A DNA stretch of 64,000 nt. Source: Populus alba. Taxonomy: Eukaryota; Streptophyta; Magnoliopsida; Malpighiales; Salicaceae. How positions within the stretch are numbered: the stretch's first letter is position 1; each line of letters opens with the position of its first letter. The stretch covers positions 3,231,501 to 3,295,500 of the forward strand of contig NC_133289.1 of the NCBI RefSeq assembly GCF_005239225.2, read 5' to 3'. The position numbers and the translations under genes are program-made. Positions 37,310 through 50,780 of this stretch are shown here, piece after piece. The notes beneath the pieces are model-generated. The model was not told the origin of the DNA. It ran no database searches and worked only from the letters and a program-made list of their open reading frames with translations.

Positions 37310-40300
37310 TGAAACATGAAAACAGATGGAGATGACAGTCAGTGTGGCAATGGAGCTGAGACTTTTTGGTGTGCCTGCTTGGATTGCGAACTTAACTGGA
37401 ACGGGAAGTGTATCGTGGTCAGTTTTAACATGGTTTTTTTTTTTTTTTGGTAAGAAAAAAAAATGTTTTTAAATTATTTCTCCAATAAATATTAAAAATA
37501 AATTTTAAAAAATAAAAAATATTATTTTGATATTTTTTCAAATTAAAAAATATTTTTGAACATCCTTTAAAATTATAACTTGGAGTCAAAATCACTAATT
37601 ATTTAAATTAATTTGAGTTCAACCAAATTTACTTTCATTTAAATAACTTTATTTAAAAAAAAATTATATTAGATTTTAATCAGAATACAAGAGAATTTGT
37701 TGAGTTTATGAAGTTAAATCTAATTAATTTAAATTGATTTTTTAAAAGAAATTCATTCCACTAAATTCTAAGTTGATTTATCGAGTTTGATCATGTTTAA
37801 TATTATCATTAGCACTGTTAAAAAATTAATATATTTTTTTAAAAGTTTTCTTTATACTTTATTTCTTAAATTGTATTTTGTATTGTAAATAATTTTTATT
37901 TTAGCTTTTGCATCCAAAATTATAATTTGTTTTTCATTTCCCCACACCAAGAATATGATGGGACGGGATATTGAACAAAACTGAGTCATCCTCGGATCAA
38001 GAAAAAAGTCTATTTAGTGTAGCTAGCAATATTGTTGTTAAATTCATTTTTATAGTTCAGGGGAATTTTTAATTAATTTCTGTATGTCAAATTAAGTTAT
38101 CTCTTTACTCGGATTAAAAGAAATTAATGTGAATTTGATTTCTCAAAAACTCATTTAAACTGATAATTAAAGGAAGGGGTAAGCACTATTAACCCTAAAT
38201 CAAAAGAAATTGATTTTGTTGAAGGAAAATGATTGTTGAAACTATATTTTTAATCCTGGTTTGAGCATAGACTTGGGACAGGTTTTGGGTTACTAATTAA
38301 ATGGGCTGGTCCAGGTTAATTTTTTTTTATTTTATAAAAAAATAAAAAATAACATCATTTTTAAGAAGAAAAAAAGTCAATGGGTTTTGATTAGGGTTTA
38401 CTCGATATGACTTGGTTACGGGTCAACTTGGATTTTTTATTGGATCATGACATGTTAATTCTCTTCCTATTTTTTTTTTAAATCTGATTTAGTGTAGGCT
38501 TCAAATTACCTTAGTCATGGGTTAACCACCAAGTCAAATCGAGTTTTAAAATAGTAGTTGAAACCATAGTTATCAAGCATGGCTCGGCGTGGCTGGTTGA
38601 CCCACCACCACCCAAGTGATTTTGGGTCCTGGTTAGTATGTAAAAGATAAAACTCGGGCTGCAATTTGCCTAGTAAGATTATGTGACTTGTCAAGTTAAT
38701 TCATAACTTGACGCAACCTGATAAACACTGCAAGAGACTTGTTAAATTTTTTCTATGAACATTTTCTTTATAAACAGATAAAAAAAAATGAAGGAATAGC
38801 AAGGTAACATTTCTCTACAAGTGAGAATTTAAAGAGCATTGGAGGAAATATTCCCGGGATAGAAAGGGCATTGGATTCATGTTAAAGGAGGGATAAAAAA
38901 AAATAGGTGTTGCCTCACTCCCATGAGTTTATCAAATATTTTTTTATTACTCGATACAGCTTTATGCATATAAGCCCATCATTTTTTCATTGTTAAGGAT
39001 TAATTCATATTAAAATTCATCATATAAATATTAAAAGAAAATAATTTTTTCAATGCAAAATTAAAAATCTAATAGTATACATATTATATATTTACACGAA
39101 AAAAATTGTGTTTTTTTATTATGAATATAGAATATACATATTAAAACCCTATCTATTGGCCACATAAACCGTGAGTCGACCTGACAGCTATGGTTGAAAC
39201 AGAGGTTCATCACCGGTGGGATGAGGCAAAGAGATTGAACTCCTTTGGGGGCCTCCTCAGGGAGCCGGCGGAAAGGCAAAGCCACTTCACTTCCGTCGTC
39301 CCTCGACCATGAGCAAGTAATCCCCCACTTCGAACCTAGATTCTAGCTAGACATCCATAAAAGAGACTCTGGGCTGAAAGCAATTGTCTCTAAACTTGTG
39401 GTAGACCTCTCTAATAATTAAGGCTATGTCCTGGGCCTGGCTCGTAATATATGGGAACTTTTTCTTGTTGTGGGAAAAGAAACAGTGATTTAACAATAAG
39501 TTTTCATAAAAATAAACATAGGGGTGTGATTTGATTTAATTCTCAAACATTAGGGGCCTAATTAGCCTTTCCTAATCACATGATTCAATATTAGAATCTA
39601 GTTTTTTTTTTTAATGCTAAAACTAGTTTGAGTTTTACAAATCTCAGGATTATTAAAAATTTATCTAATTATTAATTTTAAAATAAGTAAAATTAGTTAA
39701 GATATTCATAAGAGTATTTATATTAATAATAAAAAAATCTGATAAATGATAGTAAAACCGTCTTCCTCATGTCGGCACCCTCTATGGGCTGAATGCCTTG
39801 TCGCTAGTCTCACGGTGGACCTCTAGTTTTGATGTTAACGTTGCCCCGGACGAGGGCCATGATTAATAGACACTTCTCTTCTTGTGAAAATAAAGAGAGA
39901 AAAGGAAAGGGGCAAACAATAAGAGATTCGTGACCTTAGAGCCTATAGAGGTTTTGATATGTTTGGCAAAAGATTTTTCTTTTCTAATCGTTCAAACTTC
40001 AAATTTCATAGGAGTAATTTCTATAAATATAGTAGACAATTATTTTGATTAAAAAAAAATAAAAAATTAGTTTGAATGTATTAAAATTAATTCAAAAAAT
40101 CCGTAAGATTAATAAAAATAAATAATGAATACATGGTTACTTCTCTCTGTGACTATTTTTTTTGTGTTGATTAAACAGTACAAATTCAGATTCATAATAG
40201 TTTAGATTTTGTTTGGGCATGATTTTTTAATTATGGTTTTTTACTTTAAATCATAATTCAAAAATTGATTTTATAAATAATTTATGATAAAAACGAGCTT

Positions 40301-40744
40301 AAATGACTTTAATTAAGAACAAGGTTAGTAAAAACAATTCAAAACAGCTTTTATGAAGAAAGGGTATAGTGTAAATCATAATTTATAAGTTATAAACAAA
40401 CTTTTAATTGAAACCATAAATTATTTCCAACCAAACATGCTTAGATCTTTCTTTAAATAAAAAGAAAAAAAAACTTAAAAATCAGTTTACCATACCAACC
40501 ATAAGTTTATATCGTTAGGTACACCAGATAGGGTTTTAACATGTGCTCACCAGCCCCACAGAGCTAATGGTTTGTGAGCTTTTGGTGTCCTGTCCCCCAC
40601 GGCACAAGCTCTGTGTAATCAGAATCATTCGTTCATACTGCAGTTTTCTCGTTGACTTACAGCGTCTTTCCACAAGAACTGGAGCTCTTTCTTCCCCTGT
40701 GTGAGCTGCCTTCAGCTACATCAATGAAGTGGGAAGATGGCTAT
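37310..40744. other. intergenic, degenerate repeats
   Basis: No gene seen. 37430-37570 is MITE-like. 38260-38740 holds a degenerate dispersed repeat with 'gggttaaccac' and 'tgacccaccacc' themes. Two G+C-richer patches at 39180-39460 and 39765-39960 ('ggagccggcgg', 'ttgccccggacgag') are unlike their surroundings. They match no gene I recognise. Confidence 0.4.
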
Positions 40745-40930
40745 AACAGTGTTTTTTTTTTTTTTTAAATAGCCTTTCGTGCCAAAATACATGTCAATGA
40801 TGTTTTTTCATTTTTTAAAAATTATTTTTGACATTAGCACATCAAAACGATCCAAAAAGTACAAACCGCCCTCAATTTTAGCAAAAAAAAAATCAAAATT
40901 TCCCAAAACACAGGTACAAACGCAACCCCA
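40745..40930. mobile_element. MITE-like AT-rich repeat
   Basis: Carries the family landmarks 'ttttttaaaaattatttttg', 'cacatcaaaacgatccaaaa' and the end 'ggtacaaacgcaaccccaaac'-like block. Its right end abuts and truncates the LTR of the neighbouring TRIM-like element. Confidence 0.55.
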
Positions 40931-41196
40931 AACTTAAGTTGTTAGGTGAGGTCTCAATAAATGATTTATATTATTTTTTTAACACATCCCTTCAAGTGAA
41001 AGCCGTATTTAGGGCTTGAAATTTACACATGCTCGCATTACTTGTTTAATTTTTATCAAATAAATAGAATTGTGATATTCAAACTCGTAACTACTTGGTC
41101 ATCAAGGCTATGATACCATGTCAAAGAACCATCTCAACCTAATAACTTAAACTGTTAAATAAGATCCCAATAAATAATTTATATTAGTCTAAAACA
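40931..41196 (-). mobile_element. TRIM-like element, second copy of the 78-bp-LTR family
   Basis: On the minus strand a 78-bp LTR (41119-41196, starts TGTTTTAGAC, ends TTTGACA) is followed at once by TGGTATCATAGCC (41106-41118), one mismatch from the tRNA-Met primer site. A short interior follows, then a purine tract (TTGAAGGGATG) and a second LTR (to 40984) whose far end is cut off near 40931. Layout, LTR length and interior match the copy at 1691-1981, which makes the family assignment firmer than either copy alone. Confidence 0.65.
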
Positions 41197-44100
41197 CCTT
41201 ATTCCATTTGCGTGAGTCATAATCATGCGGCCCCTTTCAATGATCTTCCATTAAAACGCAAGCTCGAGTCAAAATGGTTGGCACTCTAAATCAGATGCAC
41301 GATGCTGACGAAAGTTATATTGGAGCTTGCTTCACGTATCTCAGGTTATTGGGTGCTGGTAGGGCCTTCCACTATGGAAGATATATAGACGTTGAAATTA
41401 ACATTTTATCAGCTTCGAATATTGCATGATTGAATCCAGCTATTCTGCCATGGCTGCCTTTTTGACAGCAAGTGGTCCGATTTGGATTTATGAGATGGGA
41501 GTCAAGGCAAGGGAGGAATCCAATATTATAATCCTCCAACTTTGTGCTTGTTTCTAATACAGTCTCTGGTTCTTTTTCTCTTACAGTTGCGTTCTTCAAA
41601 GATTTTCCAGTTTGTTTTAAACCAGGATTTTTTTTCTTCAAAATTTAGAGGTTAGAAATGCCAACAACACTACTTGCATGTGTACAACATGTAATTAGTA
41701 GAGTTCAGGGGTGTATACAATTGTGATAATAATTGCTTTTTTAAGTATTTTTTAATTAAAAATACATCAAAAATAATAATTTTATCTTGTATAGAAACAT
41801 TTAAAATAAAAAGTAATACAATTAAAAAAAAATCCATCAAAATCACAAGTCTAAGATAAATTTATAATTTTCCCGTATCAGATAAATAATCATAAAAAAC
41901 TTTTTAAAACAAAGTGAAAAGTTAACTCATTATTGAATAAATATTGATATAGAAGCTTACCGTACCAAGATAACATCAAAATATACAACAAACCAAAATC
42001 AAAGTTTGAAACCAATTATTTGTCCTGAAGTATTTAAGATTGAAATGTAGACTGTTTTTTAAAATAATTTTTTGCTTGAAAATATATTAAAATATAATTT
42101 TTATATATATTTTTTATATTAATAAATCAAAATCATCATAAAATACTAAGCCAATCATATTTTTAAAATAAAAAACCCTTTAAAAAATCACCTAAAAGCG
42201 AGTGTCAGCTACCTCCAAAACCACAAAGTCCAGCCAATATTTTTATGATTCTTGAAAGAGGCAAAGGAAGTTTCCCGGAAGAAGGTTAAGGAGGACAAGA
42301 TTTTAAGATCGGAGGAAACGTACGCTTATGATGTCTTTATCAAGACTATATTATTTAACTTATTAATTATAAAAAGAGGACAAATTAATCGACATTAAAC
42401 GTCATTTTCCCAGCCATAGTAAACCCAAAAAAGTATATAGTGATGCATTTTAAGATGTTGCGTAGTTGAAAGTGCTGTGTTCTTTCGTGATCCCCACCAA
42501 CATTATGACCGGACATTATTTTAGCCATTAATTTTGCCACCTCTCACTTCAGGCCACAACCGCCCATTTTCAGTGACCTGTAAATGATTCAACAACCCTA
42601 AAATTGGACTAAGATATAATTATCGTGGCATGGCATGATAATCGCTTGAGAATAACACCATTAGATAATCCAAAGAATATTTTTTAAACCAATTCGTGTG
42701 GCAAATGGTGTTATTCTCCAGCGAATATCATGGCATGTGGGTCGCTTGAGAATAACCCATAAGAGATCTTTTTAAAACAATTCTTCGTGTGTTATATGAA
42801 TTTTTTCAAGTATATAGATATAATTTAATTAGTTAGGTTTTATATATTTATATAATTAAATTTTAAAATTATTGAAAACTTACATAATTATTAATTTAAA
42901 ATTTATAGAATTAATCGAGATATATAAAAGCTGGATTGGATATCTATATTAATAAAAAAAAATTATAATCTTACAAGTCATAATTTTTTACAGGTTGAAT
43001 TTAGCTTAAAAAAGGTTTCAGAAAATAGGACTGTTGTTGCATCTCACATGAGCAAAAAAAATTAAAAATAAATGCTCTTAGCTTACTATAAATCAAAGAG
43101 AAAAAGGTTGTACAATCATGCACACTCCATTTTTTTTATAAACTCTTGTTCCTTTTTTTTCCTAGAGTTTTTAGATATATCTATTGATTCCGATGCCATA
43201 GGATATCAAAGTTTGAGAAGTTAGTATTGATATATAATTAAAAGTCAAATTAATTGCACAACTATTATTCTTTAAAAAAAATGTCCAAAATAATTTTTAT
43301 GTAATTCAAATTAGATATATATAACATATCCAATTAACAAATTGGGGATAGTATTAGTATTTATTTGATTAAAAATCTAATTAATTTCACAAGTATTATT
43401 TTTAAACAAAGTTTTTAATATCAAAATAATTCTTTTACAATAAAAAATTAGTCATATATAATGTATCCAATTTGAAATATTAGGTGTTCAAATTTTTCTT
43501 AATATAAATAGTATTGAATCATTTTTATAGTACAAATTGTTCATTGTAAACTATACTCAATTAATAAAATCGGGTGTTCATATTAACATATAATTGTTAC
43601 TACCTATGCTAGAATTATTTTTGCGATTGAGATTCTTTGTTTTTATAATGGAAAGACTGCAACAGAAACTATAATTTTTAATATGGACTGATCCGAGTTT
43701 CCAAGATTGTCAGCAAGAATAATGCTGCTCACAATTACATGGTTATTACTAAACAATTATCAGATTTCTTTTTTTCTCTTGCCAGATGGGATCCTTTAGT
43801 AGTGTTTAGCGCATCTTCTACTTATGCTTTTAAGTACTTTTTTAAAAAAAAAAATTTAATATTAAATTGATATATTTTAGTTTTTTTAAATATTTTTAAT
43901 ATACTAATATAAAAAAAATATTAAAAACAATTAATTTAATATATTTTTTAACTATAAAATATTTTAAACAGTACTTTGCACTATAATTTCAAATACTTTT
44001 TCATAGAGTATAATTGTCATTTTACACTATATTAAAATAATAACTTTTTGGACGTTACTAACGACATTCTTTTGTCCATGTGATATGAAAGAACCCTAAT

Positions 44101-45239
44101 TTTTACTTGGAATATTAAATTGAAGCAATGAATAATTCAGCTTAATTAGAATAATCATATAGCAACGGATAAAGAAGGGAATCCTGTGTTCATATAACTT
44201 CATTGTTTTTTTTAAAAAAAAAAAAATTAATCAGTAAAAACGGTGTCGCAAATATCCACAAAGTACTATTCTCGAGTAATTTTGGATGATCAACCCGTCT
44301 CCACTGTGAGTTAAAGCTTGGCGATAAGGGGGTTTGCATCAAGGCCTAAATTTTACTTCCAAAAATTATAATGAATAATTGAATGCGACCTGCTTTTGTC
44401 TTGATTGCATGAAATTCATTTTCATTTGTTTTTGTTCTTTGAAGACGGCAAGCTATGATATTCCAATAATTGTTTTTAAATTCTTGGCTCCATTTAAAAA
44501 GAAATACTTATTTAAATATATAGTTTTTTTTTTAAATATTGGTTTTAAAATTTAAACTCGTGAGATTGAAAAATAGAGTATGCATCATCCATAATTAAGG
44601 GATGATTTGTTTTTGTGGTTTGATATGTTTTTTAAAGTGATTTCCAACTATATTTTGCTTGATTGATGTTTTTTAATGATTTTGATATATTTATTTAAAA
44701 TATATAAAAAAAAACTTCATTTCAATATATATATATATATATATATTTTTATATATATAAATACCTTACACTAAACTTGCAAACACAAATCAAATCACTC
44801 CTTGCAATTTGTGCCATGACTATGAGAATAATTTATTAATTTCTTTTCTAATTTTTCTTTAATATCTTCCATATTAAAAAAAAAAGACTCTATTTCATCC
44901 AGATAAAATATAATGAAATGTTATTCTTTAAAATCAATTAAAATAAGATTTTCATTTCTTACCTCAACACTTATAAATTTTAATTTAAAGTTTGAAGGAG
45001 TCCCAAAAATTTTAAATACATTATGAATAGAGTTTTCATGTTAGATAATTAGTTAAATCAACTAATTTTAATAATTTCATTCATTATTTCTTGTTAAGGT
45101 AATTTTTTAGCGTATACTTGCAAAAAGAATCATCATCAATAGGTGTCATTCACATGTTTATATTTTGTGGATTTTATCCCTAAAATTATATATATTGAGA
45201 ATTATTACCTTTTACAAAGAATTTCTGCTTACGAGTCAT
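41197..45239. other. intergenic, AT-rich repeats
   Basis: 41200-41650 is more balanced, with an 89-codon minus-strand frame (41372-41641) of no recognisable family. 42045-42190 and 43803-43985 are MITE-like copies ('ttttaagtactttttta' to 'cagtactttgcac' in the second). 44620-44790 is another diverged copy containing an (AT)n run at 44727-44745. No gene seen. Confidence 0.4.
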
Positions 45240-46090
45240 TTATTCAATTGCTGGTGGCAGCTGGAGACCAGCTGATCTACAATGACTCGATGCTTGCTTG
45301 CCTTTGATCCATGCATCAGGACGCCAAGCTCCCTCCTTCCTGGATTTTTCTTGCACAGAAATTTCTTCTTCTTCTTCAATCTTCCACTTCAATAATATCC
45401 TAATTATTATTTTCTCATTCATTTAATTTAATCTTCAACAGAAACTTTTGCTTCGATTGTCGACCCCTTGTATGTGACCGAGAGTTCTGGAATTCAACTC
45501 TAGGTTACTTTGTTGAAAATTGTTATAATTTATTCCATCAAATTAATATCCTGTGGAATTCTACGAGTCTGAATCAGACCCGATGCAGCAATTGACATGA
45601 ACGAATTGACTCTCCGTGACCTAGCAATCCCTTCCATCAGCTAGCTGTCAACACCCCATTGTTGGTGCTCGAAACCTTATCAAAAACAGTATGATTTTAA
45701 TGGACAACCTGTCTGCCTGAGCCACTAGGCCCAGCCTTCAATGATACGCAATAATATTCATCCTCGTTCAGAGAGATTCATAACCAATGTTCAAACCCTA
45801 ATTAACAATAAAAAAGCAATTTAGTGGAGAACCATTATCTAATAACTGCAGCGCTAATGGCAGTTCTGCTCCTGATGAACCTGCACACGAAGCCGTGTTC
45901 TGAGAGAGAAGATGGCGTTTATTTCCTGGCAATTCTACTCCTGATGAACCTGCAGATGGGGTTTCTTGCTAGCCTCCTGCACATTAGGGTCTAGGCCCTT
46001 AGTTACTGTTTTATTTTGAGACAACTCCTGATGAACCTGCACATCGGGCTTCTTCTGATTAACCTATTGTGCATGAGAGCTTAAAAGGGT
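45240..46090. other. G+C-richer segment with a 17-bp triple repeat
   Basis: Balanced composition, no gene recognised. CTCCTGATGAACCTGCA occurs exactly three times, at 45869-45885, 45938-45954 and 46025-46041, with a decayed fourth copy around 46050-46073. The sequence after each copy is also loosely similar. It could be a decayed minisatellite or a cluster of binding sites. Confidence 0.5.
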
Positions 46091-46309
46091 GTTTTAGAAA
46101 TCTACAAGGGATCGTTTATCAGAGTAGTTTTTATTTTAAAATATTATTTTTTTATTTTTTTAATATTATCATATTATAATAATTTTAAAATATTAAAAAG
46201 ATATTTTTAAAATAAAAGACAAAACAAGTTTAGTTAAGATAACTTTAATACTTGAAATTGAAAATTGAGACACAAAGTTTCGATCCTGCTGGCTTCTTTT
46301 TAATAGCAT

Positions 46310-46490
46310 GTTTAAAAGAGTGGTTGTAGTTATTTAAAGTATTTTTTGTGTTAAAATATATTAAAATATTTTTTTTTATTTTTTAAAATTTATTTTTAAA
46401 ATTAACGCATCAAAACAATTTAAAATATATAAAAAAAAAATTAAATTTTTTAGAATACGGTACAAACCGCATTCCTAAACTGCATTTAAG
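46310..46490. mobile_element. MITE-like repeat, first of an inverted pair
   Basis: Starts 'gcatgtttaaaagagtggttg', runs through 'aaagtattttttgtgttaaa' and 'acgcatcaaaacaattt', and ends 'ggtacaaaccgcattccta'. This is one of the cleanest copies of the family in the window. Confidence 0.6.
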
Positions 46491-46496
46491 TGACCG

Positions 46497-46720
46497 TTTA
46501 AAAGAACATTCGCACCGTGTTTTTTTTAAAAAAAAAATTATATATTTTGAATCGTAAAATTAATTTTTTATATATTTTTTAAATCATTTTGAATACACTA
46601 ATTTTAAAAATAATTTTTTTAAAAATATCATTTTAGTATTAAAAATATTATAAAAAACAATCATAAATACAATAAAAAAAATACTTTTAAAAAGCAACAC
46701 AATTTCACTTCAAAAAAGAT
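46497..46720. mobile_element. MITE-like repeat, inverted partner
   Basis: The reverse-orientation counterpart of the copy at 46310-46490: it begins 'gtttaaaagaacattcgcacc', passes 'aaatcattttgaatacacta' and ends near 'aaaaagcaacacaatttcac'. The two copies lie end to end. Confidence 0.5.
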
Positions 46721-47344
46721 AAGCCTACTAGCATTTCTTAGTGACCGTTTAAGCTTAGTGAGTGAAGTGAAAAAATAATTTTTAAAAATAAAAAAATTAA
46801 GAGTATAAAATATATTAATATTAAAAACAAATTTTAAAAAAACAAAAAATATATATAATTTTAATACATGGTGATTATCCTAAAAGAGGAGAGACATAAC
46901 AATAATAAGGGTTGGACATGTGAAAAAATAACATGTTTTATAATATTTTTTATTTTAAAAATATATAAAAATTTAATATAAGGTGATTTATAGCAAGATA
47001 AGTAATTGTATAGCAATATCATCAAGCGAAGAATTTTAGCATTACATTTTCGCACATAATTACGAGAAAACAATTGTGATTTTTTTTTTCTCGTATTACG
47101 GTTGAGGGAAGTACAATTTTCTCAACAAGATCATCCATCACAACCGTCTCATTGACTGATCTTTTTCTTTGATCTCTTCTAGATCCCATTTCCCTAACTA
47201 ACCCCACAAAACCTAGTAAACAATTCAATCCCCATGAGGAAGAAAAACAAAATACAGAAGATGAAAATCAAGCGACATTTTTTTAAGAGCAACCATCATC
47301 ACATGATTTATAGTTTATGATATAATTATCACACATGATCATGA
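46721..47344. other. intergenic, 3' flank of the CML gene
   Basis: AT-rich on the left, no gene seen. The right part is probably the 3' untranslated region of the minus-strand calmodulin-like gene. Confidence 0.45.
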
Positions 47345-47974
47345 TCATCTCCGCAGCTCCATCATACGACAAAAGTCCTCAAAGCACACAAACCCATCTC
47401 CATTCTTATCAACCACTGCTATCATACGCCTGCAATCCTCTAACGTGCACTTGTCGTCGCCAAATGCCTTGTAAACGTTTAATAATTCGTCTGCCGTTAT
47501 CTTCCCGTCACGATCCGAGTCAAAAAACACGAAGGCATCTCTCAGCTCATCGTCCCCAGCCGGCTCGCAAGCCGTGCCGAGACGACTCGCAAGCGCCTCG
47601 ACACTAATATGATCAACCTCGCCTAAAATAACGGCCATCTCCTCGCCGCTCGGCGGCTCGGCTCCAAGCCGGGTAAGAAGAGCCTCCAGCTCATTTCTTG
47701 AGACTAGGCCGTCGTTATCCCTGTCAATTAGCTTAAAGGCCTGGGTCAACTCGAAATAAAGATCGGCTGAGATATCGGTCCAGTCACCCGATACTTGTGG
47801 CAAAATGCTGGTAGGAGTCCGAAAACCGGTCTTGGCTGCAGCGGAGGAGGACGCGGAGGAGGAGGAGGAGGCGGTACCTGAGCCAAACGATGATGGATCT
47901 GATCTGGATACCATGGATCGGTCTTTTTTGGTGCCGAACAAGCTTTTCGGGCTGAGTTTTTTGATGAATTTCAT
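47345..47974 (-). CDS. calmodulin-like calcium-binding protein, CML35/CML36-like
   Basis: Intronless, 209 aa, ATG at 47972-47974. The first 65 residues are basic then Ser/Ala-rich (a Ser run at 36-44) and probably disordered. EF-hand 1 has a full loop DRDNDGLVSRNE (84-95). The second hand (about 115-132) has lost its calcium ligands. Hand 3 is DSDRDGKITADE (152-163). Hand 4 starts DKNGDG (189-194) and ends with Asp at loop position 12 (200) where Glu is usual. So three hands probably bind calcium. The family senses calcium signals and binds target proteins. Targets of this member are unknown. The G+C content is far above its surroundings. The CML35/36 call rests on the N-terminal extension and the PMT neighbourhood. 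Confidence 0.9.
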   Translation of the reverse strand: MKFIKKLSPKSLFGTKKDRSMVSRSDPSSFGSGTASSSSSASSSAAAKTGFRTPTSILPQVSGDWTDISADLYFELTQAFKLIDRDNDGLVSRNELEALLTRLGAEPPSGEEMAVILGEVDHISVEALASRLGTACEPAGDDELRDAFVFFDSDRDGKITADELLNVYKAFGDDKCTLEDCRRMIAVVDKNGDGFVCFEDFCRMMELRR

Positions 47975-48164
47975 AGCGAAATTTAGAGAATTGATAGAGA
48001 CACGGATGGAGAAGATTAGTGTAGAGAAGACAGAGAAGAGAGAAATAATGAAGGGAGGTTGTTGAGAGGCAAGAGAGCCGAAGGTGAGTGTTTAAATGGA
48101 GTGTGGTGAGTCTGGTGACAGCCATTTGAGGCAGCTTCCACGAAGCTTCCCTGGGAATTGCACA

Positions 48165-48173
48165 CTATTTATA
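48165..48173 (-). promoter_or_regulatory. TATA box of the CML gene
   Basis: TATAAATAG on the minus strand, about 190 bases above the CML start codon. It implies a transcript start near 48135-48140 and a 5' leader of about 160 bases. A (CT)n run (48176-48190) lies just upstream. Confidence 0.65.
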
Positions 48174-48190
48174 TGTCTCTCTCTCTCTTT

Positions 48191-49559
48191 TCGGTGTGCG
48201 TAGTGGCTGTAAATTTATTTATATACTATATTATATTATATTATATTATATGTATGTATTTATAATATAATGGTTTTTTTAATTTATATAGCTGTGGGTC
48301 AGCTTGTGTATATCATGAACTAATCCCGGTCCACTAAATATCTTGTAAAATCCCATTAAGCATATAAGACACCGCAAGGATAACAGATATTTATAATAAA
48401 ATTTGAACCCTGAATACAGAGAAAAAAAACAACCTCCTTTCACCGCTAAGGACCAATAACTCAAGTTTTTATACGTGGATGCTCGTGGTGTTATTATTTT
48501 AGTCAGATGAATTTTTCTTTGGTATGACAGATGGAAGTTGATCAGTTTGTGAATTTATTTTTATATACTGTGTGAATTGTTTTATATAATTTATTATTTT
48601 TATTTTTATGGTTTTGTAATTATACTAACTGGTGTTTTTTTCTAATAAAATAAGTTTTTTTTAAAATGCAATGCTTTTTAAATTTTCTTCTTTGTCAAGA
48701 TAATTCTAAATATCATAAATCCACTTTCATTTTAAAAATTTAGGATAATAGAAAATAATGACCTAACAACATTAACTAACAAGAACTCATTTCTTTCTTT
48801 GATGTTTTCCAGAAATATTAATTTTATCCAAGAAAATTTCAACTTTCCAACAAAAATTCTCATCCATAATTGGACATTATAGGGCTCTTCATCCAATTTA
48901 TGAGAGTTTTTAAAAAATAATTCTCAATCTATGTTCTAATGTAGTTTTTATTAGCGACAGCATCAAAAAAAAAAAAAAAAAAAAACAGACGTAATTACTA
49001 ACTCACTAAAATTTTATGTTGAAATTTAAATTTATCAGGACTGGTCATTTTAGCTGATAATTGTCATAATTATTAACTGACGTGATAAGTTATTAAATCT
49101 TAATTTAAATGTAATTAATTATTTCTATAGATAATTATCATCATAAGTTAAGGAACCCTGTTAAAATTTAAATGGATTGTTATTGAGAATAAGAAAGAAT
49201 TTAGTAAATCATTTATTTTGATTTATGTGGGATAAATATTATTTAAGACTTTAGATTAAACTAAAAAAATAAAAAAAAAACAAATATATCTCAACAAGTC
49301 ACGCTGTTTTCAATAATATAACCTGTTGAGTTGTGCTATGGAAACCGCGTAATTAGAATAAAAAGAAATTCTTGGAGATATGATTTGCTGGAGCAGCTGG
49401 GACCCGCCTCCGCATGTCTGGCAATCACAGGAGAGAGAACCGAAAAGAAGATGTCTTTTTCTTTTTTCTTGAAAGTTGATTTTCTTTAAGAGTTTTGCAC
49501 TGCTCCCCCCTGTTTTCTTGTTGCCGTGTGCTAAAGATTCTTTCTATCAAAGGTTAGCT
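48191..49559. other. intergenic, AT-rich
   Basis: No gene seen. Includes a TATAT-type simple repeat (48221-48252) and a poly-A run (48966-48985). Confidence 0.45.
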
Positions 49560-49640
49560 TCAAAGCTCTGGGCTTGTTGGCACTACCCACGTGTCATGGT
49601 TTTTAGTGATTTATAAATAGTTACCAGCGCCGTGCTCGAG
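49560..49640 (+). promoter_or_regulatory. promoter-like segment, G-box plus TATA box
   Basis: CACGTG in CCCACGTGTCA (49588-49593), an ABRE/G-box-type site, is followed 18 bases later by TTATAAATAG (49611-49620). Surrounding sequence (49370-49660) is much richer in G+C than its flanks. No coding frame follows on the plus strand, so the unit, if real, is non-coding, very short or decayed. Confidence 0.35.
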
Positions 49641-49839
49641 GCCGTAACAGCACTTTAAAAAGAGTAAAAAAAATATAAGAATTCGGTAAATGAAAGAGAT
49701 AGCATGTATGGTAACAGCAATGATCTGTAAAGTAAAACAAAAAAAAACAAAATACCATCAAGCATATGATGCTGACACTTATATAATTAACTTAATTTAA
49801 TTAAAAAATAAAATTCATTTAAAAAAAACTACATTCAAC

Positions 49840-50780
49840 CAAGGTTAAAAATAAAGAACCAAGTTAAACCTTGTAACTTTCAAACAAACAAAAAAGTTCC
49901 ATGAAAAGTGAATAATAAATTCACAAAATGTACAGAAACACAAAGAGCTTAAAAAAAATGAAAAAAAAAAAAAAACAACCCAGGTAAATCAAGGCAAACT
50001 TAGTAAATTTCAGTTAATCCCTCAAACTTATAATCCATTAAATTGTATACTAGGACTAATCTGGATTAAATTCTCAAGCGCACAAACCATAAATTCTCGA
50101 TCCGGGCTAAACCTAAAAGCTCAAAACTTGCAGATTTAAAATATTGAAGGATGAAATCAATTAATTTAATTTAAAGACAAAACTCCTTTCAAGAAAAAAA
50201 AGAAAAAAAAACAAATCTAACAAAGACAATAAAAAAACCTAAGGCAAGCCCTTTTATTTTTAAAATAATTGAAAGATCTCATATAAAACAATTAATATAT
50301 ATATTGTAGGACAAAACAAAAAAAAAAACAAACAAAGAAGTCCAAGTAAACTTTATAAACCTGGATTAATACCTTAAACCCGCAAGCCATAAAATTTTAT
50401 ACACGAGTTCACCTAGGAAGCTACACACCCGACCAATTAAATATTGTAGGATGAAACAATAAAAAAAAATCAATCTAAAAAAATACCATGGTAAAAAATT
50501 AGAAATGATAAAAGAAATATTATATTTGATAGGAAAAAAAAATTCATGAAAGATTAAATTGTGAAAGAAAAAAAAAAAAAAAATCACCTTAAATAAAAAA
50601 AAATAGTAATTAAAAGAATGAAACCAAGATTTGAAAGATAAAAAAAAACTACAAGGGTTAAAATTAAAAAAAAATCTTTAATTTCATTAATTATTCTATA
50701 TATATATATATCAAGAGAGTAGGGACTAAATCTTAAGGACTATAATTTGAGAGTCTGATTTGATTATTTGAAAGGCTAAT
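49840..50780. repeat. purine-rich diverged repeat array
   Basis: Units of 'aaccaagttaaacc', 'atccctcaaacttataa-ccat' and 'tattgaaggatgaaa' recur at roughly 49850, 49980 and 50335. It resembles the reverse complement of the array at 8964-10380 and the block at 21880-22560. No coding frame. Confidence 0.45.
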